From Paraburkholderia caledonica NBRC 102488 (GTDB lineage: Bacteria; Pseudomonadota; Gammaproteobacteria; Burkholderiales; Burkholderiaceae): a stretch of 64,000 nucleotides of DNA. Within the stretch, counting starts at the first letter, position 1. Every line of letters starts with the position of its first letter. The stretch lies in assembly GCF_000685095.1 (NCBI RefSeq), contig NZ_BAYE01000006.1:248001-312000 (forward strand). The letters are read 5' to 3'. The notes beneath the pieces were generated by a model. It searched no databases. It was not told where the DNA came from and saw nothing but the letters and a program-made list of their open reading frames with translations. The translations under genes and the position numbers were made by a program. Below are positions 43,234 through 51,377 of the stretch, piece after piece.

Positions 43234-43926
43234 ATGAGCACATCGACTGGCAGCAAGCGTCTTCCGACGGACAAGACAGCGCATCAGGACGGTCACGATA
43301 GCGGCGAGCAGTCGGACCGCTGGCTGCTTTCGTACGCCGATCTGATCACCACGCTCATGGTGCTCTTTCTCGCGCTGTATGTTTTGCAACTCGCGAAGAA
43401 CAGCGAGTTGCAAATCAAAACGCTGCAATATCACCCGGTGAAGGAGGCTGTCGACGTGCAGCCGCCCGTTACCGCAACGGATGCAAAAGAAGCTGCGAAG
43501 AAGCAACTTCTCTCGTTGCTGGAGCCTTTGCAGGGCAACCGTCAGATCACGATTTCGCACACGCCCCAAGGTGTGGAAATTGCGATTAACGCGAAAGTAC
43601 TGTTCAATTCCGGCGACGCTCGTCTTTTGCCCGAATCGTTCGGTGTGCTGGATCAGATCGGCAAGGTGCTGCGTGAGCGCGCGAGAAACAACGTTCTGGT
43701 TGAAGGACACACGGACAGTTTGCCAATATCGACGGCGAAGTACGAATCCAATTGGGAACTGTCTTCCGCTCGGGCAGGCGCTGTCGTGCGCTTCTTCGCC
43801 GACAAGGGTATTGAAGCGCACCGTATGGCCGCCATCGGCCGCGCCGACAATTTTCCACTGGTTATCGGCAACGACGCGGCGGCCAATGCTGCGAATCGCC
43901 GCGTCACCATACTCGTCGAGTATTGA
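43234..43926 (+). CDS. MotB-like stator subunit with OmpA-type peptidoglycan-binding domain
   Basis: A 230-residue inner-membrane protein. WLLSYADLITTLMVLFLALY is the single MotB helix, with Asp36 in the place of the ion-carrying Asp32 of E. coli MotB. A short plug/linker region (about 55-110) leads to an OmpA-like domain (VLFNSGDARLLPESFG, VEGHTDSLPI, NWELSSARAGAVVRFF, NRRVTILV), which anchors stators to the cell wall. The linker is shorter than in many flagellar MotB proteins. Together with the preceding gene it should make a working ion-driven stator. It ends 3 bp from the converging reductase-like gene. Confidence 0.88.
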   Translation: MSTSTGSKRLPTDKTAHQDGHDSGEQSDRWLLSYADLITTLMVLFLALYVLQLAKNSELQIKTLQYHPVKEAVDVQPPVTATDAKEAAKKQLLSLLEPLQGNRQITISHTPQGVEIAINAKVLFNSGDARLLPESFGVLDQIGKVLRERARNNVLVEGHTDSLPISTAKYESNWELSSARAGAVVRFFADKGIEAHRMAAIGRADNFPLVIGNDAAANAANRRVTILVEY

Positions 43927-43929
43927 ATG

Positions 43930-45603
43930 TCACGGTGCGAGCGCAAGGTACTGGTGTAGGGACTGAATCGCGGCCGCGCCTTCCCCGACGGCCGCCGCGA
44001 CTCTTTTCACCGAACCGCTGCGCACGTCGCCCACTGCGAAAATGCCGGGTCTGCTGGTTTCTAGGAAATGCGCGGGGCGTTCCGACGTCCACTTGTGAGC
44101 GACATCGGGGCCCGTCAGCACAAAGCCATTCTTGTCCAGTTCGACGCAGTCGCCAAGCCATCCGGTACTTGGCTGCGCGCCGAGAAACAGGAACACGTGG
44201 CGAATAGCCTTCTCTTCGATTCGCCCCTGCTGGTTCCACTGAATCGATTCGAGATGTTCTTCCCCATTTAGCGCGACGATTTGCGTTCGCACGTGAACCG
44301 TGATGTTCGGCGCGGCTTCGATCCGCCGGATCAGGTAGTTGGACATGCTTGCGTTGAGTCCTTCGCCCCGAATCACGATATGCACATGGCGGGCGAATCC
44401 GGAGAGAAAGACCGCTGCCTGTCCCGCCGAATTACCTCCGCCGACAATGACGAGTTCTTCATTTCCACAAAACGCGGCTTCCATGAAAGTTGCGCTGTAA
44501 TAGACGCCCCGACCCTGGAAATGCTCGAGCCGCTCAAGCTCCGGTTTGCGATAACGCGCGCCTGTTGCGATCACAACGGCGCGGGCATAAACATGCTCGT
44601 CGTAATTCAGGCGGATATGGAACGGCTGTCCTTTGTCGCATTCGATACCGAGTGCCTCGATCGGCACACCGACTTCCGCACCGAACTTCCGGCATTGGGA
44701 CAGGCCACGTCCGGCGAGTGCCTGGCCGGAGATGCCCGTCGGAAAACCAAAGTAATTCTCGATCTTCGAGCTGGTGCCCGCCTGGCCACCGGGCGCCTTG
44801 GTGTCGAGAACCGCAACCCTCAGTCCTTCCGATGCGGCATACACGGCCGCAGCAAGACCGGCGGGTCCGGCGCCGACCACCACCACGTCGAATCGCTCGC
44901 CATTCAATCTGTCGGGGCTCAGGCCAATCGCGTCCGCCACGGCGCGATTCGTCGGCCGCTTGAGGATAGTGCCCTGCAACGTGACGAGTACCGGGAGATC
45001 TTCCTCAGTCGCGCCGTAGCGATCGAGCAGTGATTTGGCCTCTTCGTGCTCGGCAATGTCGAAATATGCCGACGGTTGCGCGTTGCGGCTCAGGAAGTGC
45101 CGCAATACGAGTGTCGGGAAAGAGCCGGAACTGCCAATCACGACTACGCCGCCGCTTTGATCCTGAATGTACGCGACGCGGCGCAGGATATAGGCGCGCA
45201 TGATCGTCTCGCTCAGTTCCGCTTCTGCAACCACGAGTGCGCGCAGTGATTCCTCGTCGATCACGATCACCTCGCAATCGCTCGTTGCGCGTGCGGACGC
45301 CACCGCGCCGCGCCCGGCCAGCGTGCCGACTTCGCCGGTAAAGCTGCCAGGCCCGTGAGTACCCAGAAAATGTAGGTTCTCGCCGCTGCCGCGCGTCGCC
45401 TCGATGGTGCCTGACACAATCGCGAACATCGGAATGTGGCGATCGCCTTCGGTGAACAGTACCTCGCCGGCGCTCAGCTTGCGCCGCTCGCCGTATCTTT
45501 CCAGTACCGCAAACTGCGCGTCGTTCAGCCTGGGAAAGATCTGGTGGTGACGGCTGCCGCCTGCCAGCAGATCTTCACGCTTACCAGAAGTTTTGTCGCT
45601 CAT
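43930..45603 (-). CDS. cNMP-fold/thioredoxin-reductase-like fusion lacking redox cysteines
   Basis: A 557-residue protein. Residues about 22-145 form a cyclic-nucleotide-binding fold (LSAGEVLFTEGD, SFTGEVGTLAGRG), but the phosphate-binding Arg position is Ala100. About 152-225 look like a thioredoxin/glutaredoxin fold (VVVIGSSGSFPTLVLRHFL). About 238-550 are the FAD/NADPH module of thioredoxin reductases (VVVVGAGPAGLAAAVYAA, VIVGGGNSAGQAAVFL, GIFAVGDVRSG). The redox motif CATC is replaced by SATF (370-373), so disulfide reduction in the classic way is excluded. Some ferredoxin-NADP reductases share this loss. It converges on the MotB-like gene. Confidence 0.85.
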   Translation of the reverse strand: MSDKTSGKREDLLAGGSRHHQIFPRLNDAQFAVLERYGERRKLSAGEVLFTEGDRHIPMFAIVSGTIEATRGSGENLHFLGTHGPGSFTGEVGTLAGRGAVASARATSDCEVIVIDEESLRALVVAEAELSETIMRAYILRRVAYIQDQSGGVVVIGSSGSFPTLVLRHFLSRNAQPSAYFDIAEHEEAKSLLDRYGATEEDLPVLVTLQGTILKRPTNRAVADAIGLSPDRLNGERFDVVVVGAGPAGLAAAVYAASEGLRVAVLDTKAPGGQAGTSSKIENYFGFPTGISGQALAGRGLSQCRKFGAEVGVPIEALGIECDKGQPFHIRLNYDEHVYARAVVIATGARYRKPELERLEHFQGRGVYYSATFMEAAFCGNEELVIVGGGNSAGQAAVFLSGFARHVHIVIRGEGLNASMSNYLIRRIEAAPNITVHVRTQIVALNGEEHLESIQWNQQGRIEEKAIRHVFLFLGAQPSTGWLGDCVELDKNGFVLTGPDVAHKWTSERPAHFLETSRPGIFAVGDVRSGSVKRVAAAVGEGAAAIQSLHQYLALAP

Positions 45604-45825
45604 GAGGTGTCCAATTAGAAAGACGCACGGTGCAGCACGTCGCTACGCTGCCGGATTGGAACGACGATGCGAATAATCGGCATCATCGGAATGGCGATGG
45701 ACAGCGGTTTCGGCTGAGATTGTGCGCCAGAGTCGGTCCGCCAGTAAAGAGCGGCGTCAGGCCGGACAGGGCAAGGCGGCGCATGCAGGGGAGTGCCAAT
45801 GGCATGCCGCGCGGGCCGGTCACAT

Positions 45826-45852
45826 TCAAGTTCACGCATCATCTGCCGTTAA
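45826..45852 (+). promoter_or_regulatory. Sigma-28 (FliA)-like promoter of the chemoreceptor gene
   Basis: TCAAGTTC (45826-45833), exactly 11 bp, then GCCGTTAA (45845-45852): 13 of 16 positions match TAAAGTTT-N11-GCCGATAA. Flagellar class-3 genes such as chemoreceptors normally use this promoter type. Confidence 0.7.
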
Positions 45853-45891
45853 TAATCAGGGAGAAACAGACAATGAACGGGTTCGGAAAGC

Positions 45892-47442
45892 ATGCGCGAT
45901 TTCACAGTAAGAAAAAGCTTACTCGCAGTACTGGTCCTGTTTGCCGCGATGATCACGTTTGGCGGCGTGGTGGGTGTCTTCGCGCTTGGCCGCTCGAACG
46001 AGAATGCGCAACGGCTCCAGGAGATTGCAACTCAGGAGATACTCGCCAACGACGGCTACAAAGACAGCACCCGCACCCGGGCAGCCCTCACTCGTGCTTA
46101 CGCGGCGCTAAAGGAGCGCAACGATCTCGCCACTCGCGATTCTGCACTCGCTAGTGCGCAGCGAACCCTCGATCGCGCGGATGTCGAAACGCGTGCTTTC
46201 GCGTCGGCGTCCCGATTCGTGGGGCAGGACGATGCGCTGAAACAGCAGCTTGTCGACTCGTCGAATGCGCTGGCCGCAACACTGAAGAAGTCGTTCGACG
46301 CACTGCAGCGTGGCGACACCGACGCCTATGTCGCAATCAACGACCGCGATATTACGCTCGCCGGTCAGGTCTATTCGGCGAACGTGGAGAAGTTTCAGAA
46401 CCTTGCTGGCGCGTTAGCGAAGGAGTCCGCGGCGAGAAATGAACGTGAATACGGCTGGATCGTCACGATGGTCGTCACGGGCGTCGCACTTGCTCTCGCA
46501 TTGATCGTTGCCACGCACTTCGCGTTGCGTAAGATCGTGATCCACCCGTTACAGCAGGCGTCGAAACTGCTCGACCGGATCGCCGGCAATGATTTGACCA
46601 CCTCTATTCCTGAAGGCAGCAAGAGCGAAATCGGCCAGTTGTTCTTGTCGATGTCGCGCATGCAGGCCGGGCTCGCGCAAACGGTGTCGAACGTCCGTGT
46701 CAATTGCGAGGCGATTCACGGCGGCGCGCGCGAGATCGCCGCAGGCAACCTCGACTTGTCGAGCCGCACCGAGGAACAGTCGGCATCGCTCGAAGAAACG
46801 GCGGCGAGCATGGAGGAGCTGACCTCCACCGTGAAGCAGAACGCGGACAACGCTCGCCAGGCGAGCACGCTCGCGGCGAGCGCTGCCGACGTGGCGCAGC
46901 GTGGCGGCGACGTCGTGCAGCGAGCGGTGCAGACGATGACCGCCATCACCGCTAGCTCGCAGAAGATCGCGGAGATTACGGGCATGATCGACAGCATCGC
47001 GTTTCAGACCAACATCCTGGCGCTCAATGCCGCTGTGGAATCGGCGCGGGCCGGCGAACAGGGACGCGGCTTCGCTGTGGTTGCCGGCGAAGTGCGCACG
47101 CTCGCTCAGCGCAGCGCGAGTGCCGCGCAGGAAATCAAGTCGCTCATTTCCGCTTCGGTAGATGACGTGCGGCACGGTAATGAACTCGTCACGCAGGCCG
47201 GCCGCACGATGACCGAAATCGTCGGAGCGGTTCAAGGCGTTGCGACGATCATGGCGGAGATCACGTCGGCAACCGTCGAGCAAACCGCGGGCATCGAGCA
47301 GGTTGGCAAGGCCGTGAGCCAGATGGACCAGGTGACGCAACAGAATGCGGCCCTTGTTGAAGAGGCTGCAGCCGCGGCGAGTGCTCTCGAGCATCAGGCC
47401 CAGTCGATGACCGATGCGGTGTCGGCATTCCGCCTCCGCTAA
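45892..47442 (+). CDS. Methyl-accepting chemotaxis protein
   Basis: A 516-residue chemoreceptor. Membrane helix 1 (about 8-31) and helix 2 (about 188-208) bracket a periplasmic four-helix-bundle sensor of about 155 residues. A HAMP domain (HPLQQASKLLDRIAGNDLTT) and the long signalling coil follow, with the CheA/CheW hairpin tip EITGMIDSIAFQTNILALNA and EQGRGFAVVAGEVR. No CheR-tethering pentapeptide at the end. The strong ribosome site AGGGAG (45858-45863) faces an ATG at 45873 in another frame; the receptor frame opens only at 45892. It has its own sigma-28-like promoter. Confidence 0.92.
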   Translation: MRDFTVRKSLLAVLVLFAAMITFGGVVGVFALGRSNENAQRLQEIATQEILANDGYKDSTRTRAALTRAYAALKERNDLATRDSALASAQRTLDRADVETRAFASASRFVGQDDALKQQLVDSSNALAATLKKSFDALQRGDTDAYVAINDRDITLAGQVYSANVEKFQNLAGALAKESAARNEREYGWIVTMVVTGVALALALIVATHFALRKIVIHPLQQASKLLDRIAGNDLTTSIPEGSKSEIGQLFLSMSRMQAGLAQTVSNVRVNCEAIHGGAREIAAGNLDLSSRTEEQSASLEETAASMEELTSTVKQNADNARQASTLAASAADVAQRGGDVVQRAVQTMTAITASSQKIAEITGMIDSIAFQTNILALNAAVESARAGEQGRGFAVVAGEVRTLAQRSASAAQEIKSLISASVDDVRHGNELVTQAGRTMTEIVGAVQGVATIMAEITSATVEQTAGIEQVGKAVSQMDQVTQQNAALVEEAAAAASALEHQAQSMTDAVSAFRLR

Positions 47443-47483
47443 CTTAGGTTGATATTCATATCCAACTCGATCGGAAAATAAAC

Positions 47484-48584
47484 ATGGGCGTTAAAGCCGT
47501 CTCACGTACACTCGCAATCCTGTTAGCCGGTGTAACGATGTCCGCCGCTACGCATGCGGCCACCTACGCGTATGTATCGAACGCGGACAGTCAGGACATT
47601 TCGGTGTTCAGCCTCGATACATCGAATGGCGCACTGAAGCCCGTGGAGACGGTGGGGCTGGCCGGCACCGTCATGCCAATGGCTTTGTCGCCGAACCACT
47701 TGCGGCTTTACGCAGGTGTGCGTTCGAAACCTTATCGCGTGGTGAGCTTCGCAATCAATCCGCTCGACGGCCGCCTCAGCGAACTGGGCAAGGCGCCTCT
47801 CGCGGAAAGCATGGCCTACGTGTCCACCGATGCGCGCGGCCATTACCTGTTCTCTGCTTCTTACGGCGGCAATCTGCTGGCCGTGAACAGCATCGACTTG
47901 AATGGCGTGGCGCAAGACGTTCAACAGATCATCAAAACAGGCCCAATGGCGCATGCTATTCGCAACGCGCCCGATAACCGTTACGTATTCGCGTCGGTGC
48001 TCGGCTCCGACGCCTGGTTGCGCCTGAAGTTCGATCCGTCGAAGGGTTCACTGACCGAAGACGCCGCGCCCGCGTATTCGCTTGCCGCCAAATCGGGGCC
48101 ACGCCATTTCGTGTTCTCGCCGGATCACCGGTTTGTTTATCTGATCGATGAACTCGACGGCAAGCTGCACGTGCTCGCATTCGACAATCAGCGTGATTCG
48201 GCTAAACCGGTGCAGAGCATTTCTATTCTGCCGCCCAATTTTTCCGGCGATAAACCATGGGGCGCCGATGTTCACATCACGCCGGATGGCCGCTTCGTGT
48301 ACGCGTCGGAACGCACTTCGAGCACGCTCGCTGCTTATCGCGTGGAGCGGGCGTCGGGCAAGCTGACACGTATCGGCACTTACGCCACCGAAAAGCAGCC
48401 GCGCGGCTTCAACGTCGATCCGTCGGGCAATTATCTGCTGGCGGTCGGACAATTGTCGACGAGCCTGAGCGCATACAGGATCGACCGGAAGACCGGCGCG
48501 TTGAGCGCGCTGGCGCAATACCCGGTGGGCAAGGGCGCGAACTGGGTCGAGATCGTGCAGTTTGACGGTTCGAACGCCGAGTAG
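47484..48584 (+). CDS. Periplasmic lactonase-family beta-propeller
   Basis: A 366-residue protein of the seven-bladed lactonase family (Pgl/YbhE type). Unlike cytoplasmic 6-phosphogluconolactonase it has a signal peptide (about 1-25, ILLAGVTMSAATHA), so it acts in the periplasm. Repeating blade motifs are visible (YAYVSNADSQDISVF, AHAIRNAPDNRYVFASVLG, PRHFVFSPDHRFVYLIDEL, RGFNVDPSGNYLLAVGQ). Homologues hydrolyse sugar lactones or muconolactones; the substrate here is unknown. A perfect hairpin follows 6 bp after the stop. Confidence 0.85.
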   Translation: MGVKAVSRTLAILLAGVTMSAATHAATYAYVSNADSQDISVFSLDTSNGALKPVETVGLAGTVMPMALSPNHLRLYAGVRSKPYRVVSFAINPLDGRLSELGKAPLAESMAYVSTDARGHYLFSASYGGNLLAVNSIDLNGVAQDVQQIIKTGPMAHAIRNAPDNRYVFASVLGSDAWLRLKFDPSKGSLTEDAAPAYSLAAKSGPRHFVFSPDHRFVYLIDELDGKLHVLAFDNQRDSAKPVQSISILPPNFSGDKPWGADVHITPDGRFVYASERTSSTLAAYRVERASGKLTRIGTYATEKQPRGFNVDPSGNYLLAVGQLSTSLSAYRIDRKTGALSALAQYPVGKGANWVEIVQFDGSNAE

Positions 48585-48590
48585 ATATCA

Positions 48591-48618
48591 CGGCGGCTGC
48601 GACCGCTCGCAGCCGCCG
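48591..48618. terminator. GC hairpin after the lactonase gene
   Basis: CGGCGGCTGCGA (48591-48602) pairs perfectly with TCGCAGCCGCCG (48607-48618) around a CCGC loop. No U-run follows, so it is either a weak terminator or an mRNA-stabilising 3' hairpin. Confidence 0.6.
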
Positions 48619-48663
48619 ATGCAAAACCGCGTCGCCGACCGCGGCGAACGCTGGCATGCTGCT

Positions 48664-49248
48664 TTATTCGATGCCCTCGTGTTTCAACGCGAGCTGTACA
48701 GCGGGCCGCGTCCGCATGCGTTGTGCAAAGTCCGCGAGTTTTTGCGGTACTTCTATGTTCGCTTCCTTGGCCCATAGAAGCATTGTGAACAGGTACGCGT
48801 CCACGACGCTTGCTTCTGCACCGAACAGATAGTCGCCCTTCAGCATGGTGGAAACGAGCTGGAAACGCTGGCCCAGCTTCTCCCGCGCGGCACTCGCTTC
48901 TTCATTCGACGCGGGTTTGAATACGCGGCCGAATTGCTTGTGCAATTCTGTTGAAATGAAAGCCAGCATCTCCACCAGACGTGTTGTGCCTAGCTCGCCC
49001 GACGGTGACAGTGACGGCTTGCGTTGTGCGACCCATGACAGAATTGCGACGTTTTCCGTGAGCCGTTGACCGTCGTCGAACTCCACTGTCGGGACATAGC
49101 TCTTCGGGTTAATTTCATTGAAATTTTGACCTGTCTCCGTTGTTTTCGTTTTCAGGTCGACGCGCACGCGGTCGAAATCCATACCTGCTTCATGCATGGC
49201 AATGTGATCGGCCAGACTGCACGCGCCCGGTGAGTAATAGAGCTTCAT
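48664..49248 (-). CDS. Glutathione S-transferase, beta class-like
   Basis: A 194-residue GST. The N-terminal thioredoxin fold begins MKLYYSPGACSLADHIAMHEAG, with Cys10 as in bacterial beta-class enzymes, followed by VPTVEFDDGQRLTENVAILSW (the cis-Pro and the Glu-Asn glutathione-binding segment). The helical domain has the conserved SVVDAYLFTML. GGAGG lies just ahead of ATG 49248. It is the last of two same-strand genes with the TPP enzyme (124 bp apart). Role in detoxification is general to the family. Confidence 0.9.
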   Translation of the reverse strand: MKLYYSPGACSLADHIAMHEAGMDFDRVRVDLKTKTTETGQNFNEINPKSYVPTVEFDDGQRLTENVAILSWVAQRKPSLSPSGELGTTRLVEMLAFISTELHKQFGRVFKPASNEEASAAREKLGQRFQLVSTMLKGDYLFGAEASVVDAYLFTMLLWAKEANIEVPQKLADFAQRMRTRPAVQLALKHEGIE

Positions 49249-49372
49249 GATGCGGTCCTCCATATATTTTGGTTGGTGATCTCTTCAGGGCAGCATTCGG
49301 CATGCCCTACGAAGTGGCCGCTATGTCATTTCGTAGGGGCATGTAATGGCTAACTGGCCAGCGCCGCACGAC

Positions 49373-51208
49373 TTACCCGTCGTGGTGACCCGGAAGCACT
49401 GCGCCAAGCACCTGCTTTGCGGTCTGCACGATTACGTTGCCTTCGTCCGGGTCGCCCTTCAGCAAGGTCGATGCAAATGCCTTGGCCTGTGCCAGCGTGA
49501 TATGCGGCGGCAACGGGGCAATGTTCGGATCGGCCTTCACCTCGATCACGACGGGGCGATCGGCGGCCAGCGCTGTGTCCCACGCGGCGCCCATCTGCTC
49601 TGCGTCGTCGACATAAATGCCTTTCAGGCCGATCAACTCTGCGAACTTGTGATACGGCACCGAGGGAATGTCCTGTGATGCCTCGAATTTCGGATCGCCT
49701 TCCATCACGCGCTGTTCCCACGTCACCTGATTCAGGTCCTGGTTGTTCAGTACCATGCAGATCCAGCGCGGATCGGCCCAGCCTTTCCAGTACTTCGAAA
49801 CGGTAATGAGTTCGGCCATGTTGTTCATTTGCATCGCGCCGTCGCCGACAAGAGCGATCACTGGGCGCTCGGGATAAGCGAACTTCGCCGCGATCGCATA
49901 CGGCACGGCCGCGCCCATTGACGCAAGACCTCCCGACAGCGAGCACATCATGCCGCGTTGCACTTTCAGATCGCGTGCGTACCAGTTCGCGCAGGAGCCC
50001 GAATCGCTCGTCACAATGGCGTTCGACGGGACGCGCGGCGATAGTTCCCACACGGTGCGTTGCGGATTGACCGCGTCCTTGCCCGGCTCGTGTGCGCGCT
50101 TGTCGAGCGCCTTCCACCAGTCGGCAGTCCAGCCTTCAATCGTTTTACGCCACTCGCGATCCTTCTTGTGTTCGAGCAACGGCAGCAGCGCGCGCAGCGT
50201 TTCCACGCTATCGCCGACAAGGTTCACTTCCATTGGATAACGCAGGCTCAGCATGTCGGCCTTCAGGTCGATCTGCACACCGCGCGCTGCGCCTTCCTTC
50301 GGCAGGAACTCTGAGTATGGGAAGCCCGAGCCGATCATCAGCAACGTGTCGCACTCGGTCATGAGGTCATAGCTTGGCTTGGTGCCGAGCAGACCGATGG
50401 AGCCGGTGACCCACGGCAGATCGTCGGGCAGCGCGGCTTTACCGAGCAGCGCCTTCGCGACACCCGCGCCCAGCTTTTCAGCAACGGCGATCACTTCATC
50501 GGTCGCGTGCAATGCGCCGGCGCCGACGAGTATCGCGACTTTCTTGCCGGCGTTGAGCACGTCCGCGGCCTGTTGCAGATCTTCCGCTTGTGGAACGAGA
50601 CGCGGCGCCCGATAGCCGACACCCGAATGCAACGTGCCATGTTTGCGAGCGGGCGGCTCGTAAGGCAAGTCCTGCAAGTCGTTCGGCAGAACGAGCGCGG
50701 TCACCTTGCGCTCGGAAAGTGCGGTACGTATCGCGCGATCCACGAGATGGCGCACTTGCGCGGGCACCGTGGCCTGCTGGACGAATGCCCCTGCGACATC
50801 TTTGAACAGAGAGACGAGATCGACTTCCTGCTGATAATGACCGCCGAGCGCTGAACGTGCCTGTTGACCCGTTATCGCCAGCACCGGCATGTGATCCATT
50901 CGGGCGTCGTAGAGTCCTGTGACAAGGTGCGATGCGCCGGGTCCGGACGTCGCGATGCAAACTCCGAGTTCGCCGGTGAATTTCGCATGGGCCGATGCCA
51001 TGAAGGCCGCCATTTCCTCATGACGAACCTGAATGAATTCGATCGGCTCCGGTTGACCCGTGGTCTTGCGATGCTTTTTGGCCTCCGTTTGTGCGCGATT
51101 CAGCGCGCCGAATACGCCATTGATGCCGTCGCCTGGGTAGCCAAAGATACGGCGCACGCCCCACGCCTGTAGTCGCTCGATAATGAAGTCGCCGACGGTG
51201 ATGGACAT
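49373..51208 (-). CDS. Thiamine-pyrophosphate-dependent enzyme, PoxB/acetolactate synthase-like
   Basis: A 611-residue TPP enzyme with three domains: PYR (about 1-175, Glu in VRHEEMAAFMASAHAKFTGE), central Rossmann-like (about 200-340, VAILVGAGAL) and PP (about 370-550, with GDGAMQMNNMAELITV...LNN binding Mg-TPP). Closest in pattern to pyruvate oxidase/pyruvate:quinone oxidoreductase, but without the C-terminal lipid-binding segment of E. coli PoxB in recognisable form. A short charged insertion (EAKKHRKTTGQPEP) near residue 40 is characteristic of this TPP-requiring subgroup. ATG 51208 follows GAGGAG. Substrate uncertain. Confidence 0.85.
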   Translation of the reverse strand: MSITVGDFIIERLQAWGVRRIFGYPGDGINGVFGALNRAQTEAKKHRKTTGQPEPIEFIQVRHEEMAAFMASAHAKFTGELGVCIATSGPGASHLVTGLYDARMDHMPVLAITGQQARSALGGHYQQEVDLVSLFKDVAGAFVQQATVPAQVRHLVDRAIRTALSERKVTALVLPNDLQDLPYEPPARKHGTLHSGVGYRAPRLVPQAEDLQQAADVLNAGKKVAILVGAGALHATDEVIAVAEKLGAGVAKALLGKAALPDDLPWVTGSIGLLGTKPSYDLMTECDTLLMIGSGFPYSEFLPKEGAARGVQIDLKADMLSLRYPMEVNLVGDSVETLRALLPLLEHKKDREWRKTIEGWTADWWKALDKRAHEPGKDAVNPQRTVWELSPRVPSNAIVTSDSGSCANWYARDLKVQRGMMCSLSGGLASMGAAVPYAIAAKFAYPERPVIALVGDGAMQMNNMAELITVSKYWKGWADPRWICMVLNNQDLNQVTWEQRVMEGDPKFEASQDIPSVPYHKFAELIGLKGIYVDDAEQMGAAWDTALAADRPVVIEVKADPNIAPLPPHITLAQAKAFASTLLKGDPDEGNVIVQTAKQVLGAVLPGHHDG

Positions 51209-51377
51209 GGATAGCTCCTCACAAAAGTAATCATGATGTCGATCCAGACAGAGTTGCAAAGCGCGTTCCGCGTTCTTTCACGCAGAAAGAATCACCTTCT
51301 CATGCAGATCTAGTGGGCTCGCTTTTTGCTGCGCTGCTATGCAGACGTGCTGCGCGAACGAAGCACAAGGGATCGCC

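Noticed and set aside
40987..43926. Zorya anti-phage system
   Set aside because: ZorA/ZorB also pair MotA- and MotB-like proteins, but the MotA-like protein here lacks the long cytoplasmic tail and no ZorC, ZorD or ZorE-like gene is adjacent.
43930..45603. Genuine thioredoxin reductase
   Set aside because: Both redox cysteines are missing (SATF), despite good FAD/NADPH motifs.
45873..46154. 93-codon frame starting at the strong ribosome site before the chemoreceptor
   Set aside because: After about 15 codons it becomes Arg/Gly-rich and overlaps the receptor; kept only as a start-site question.
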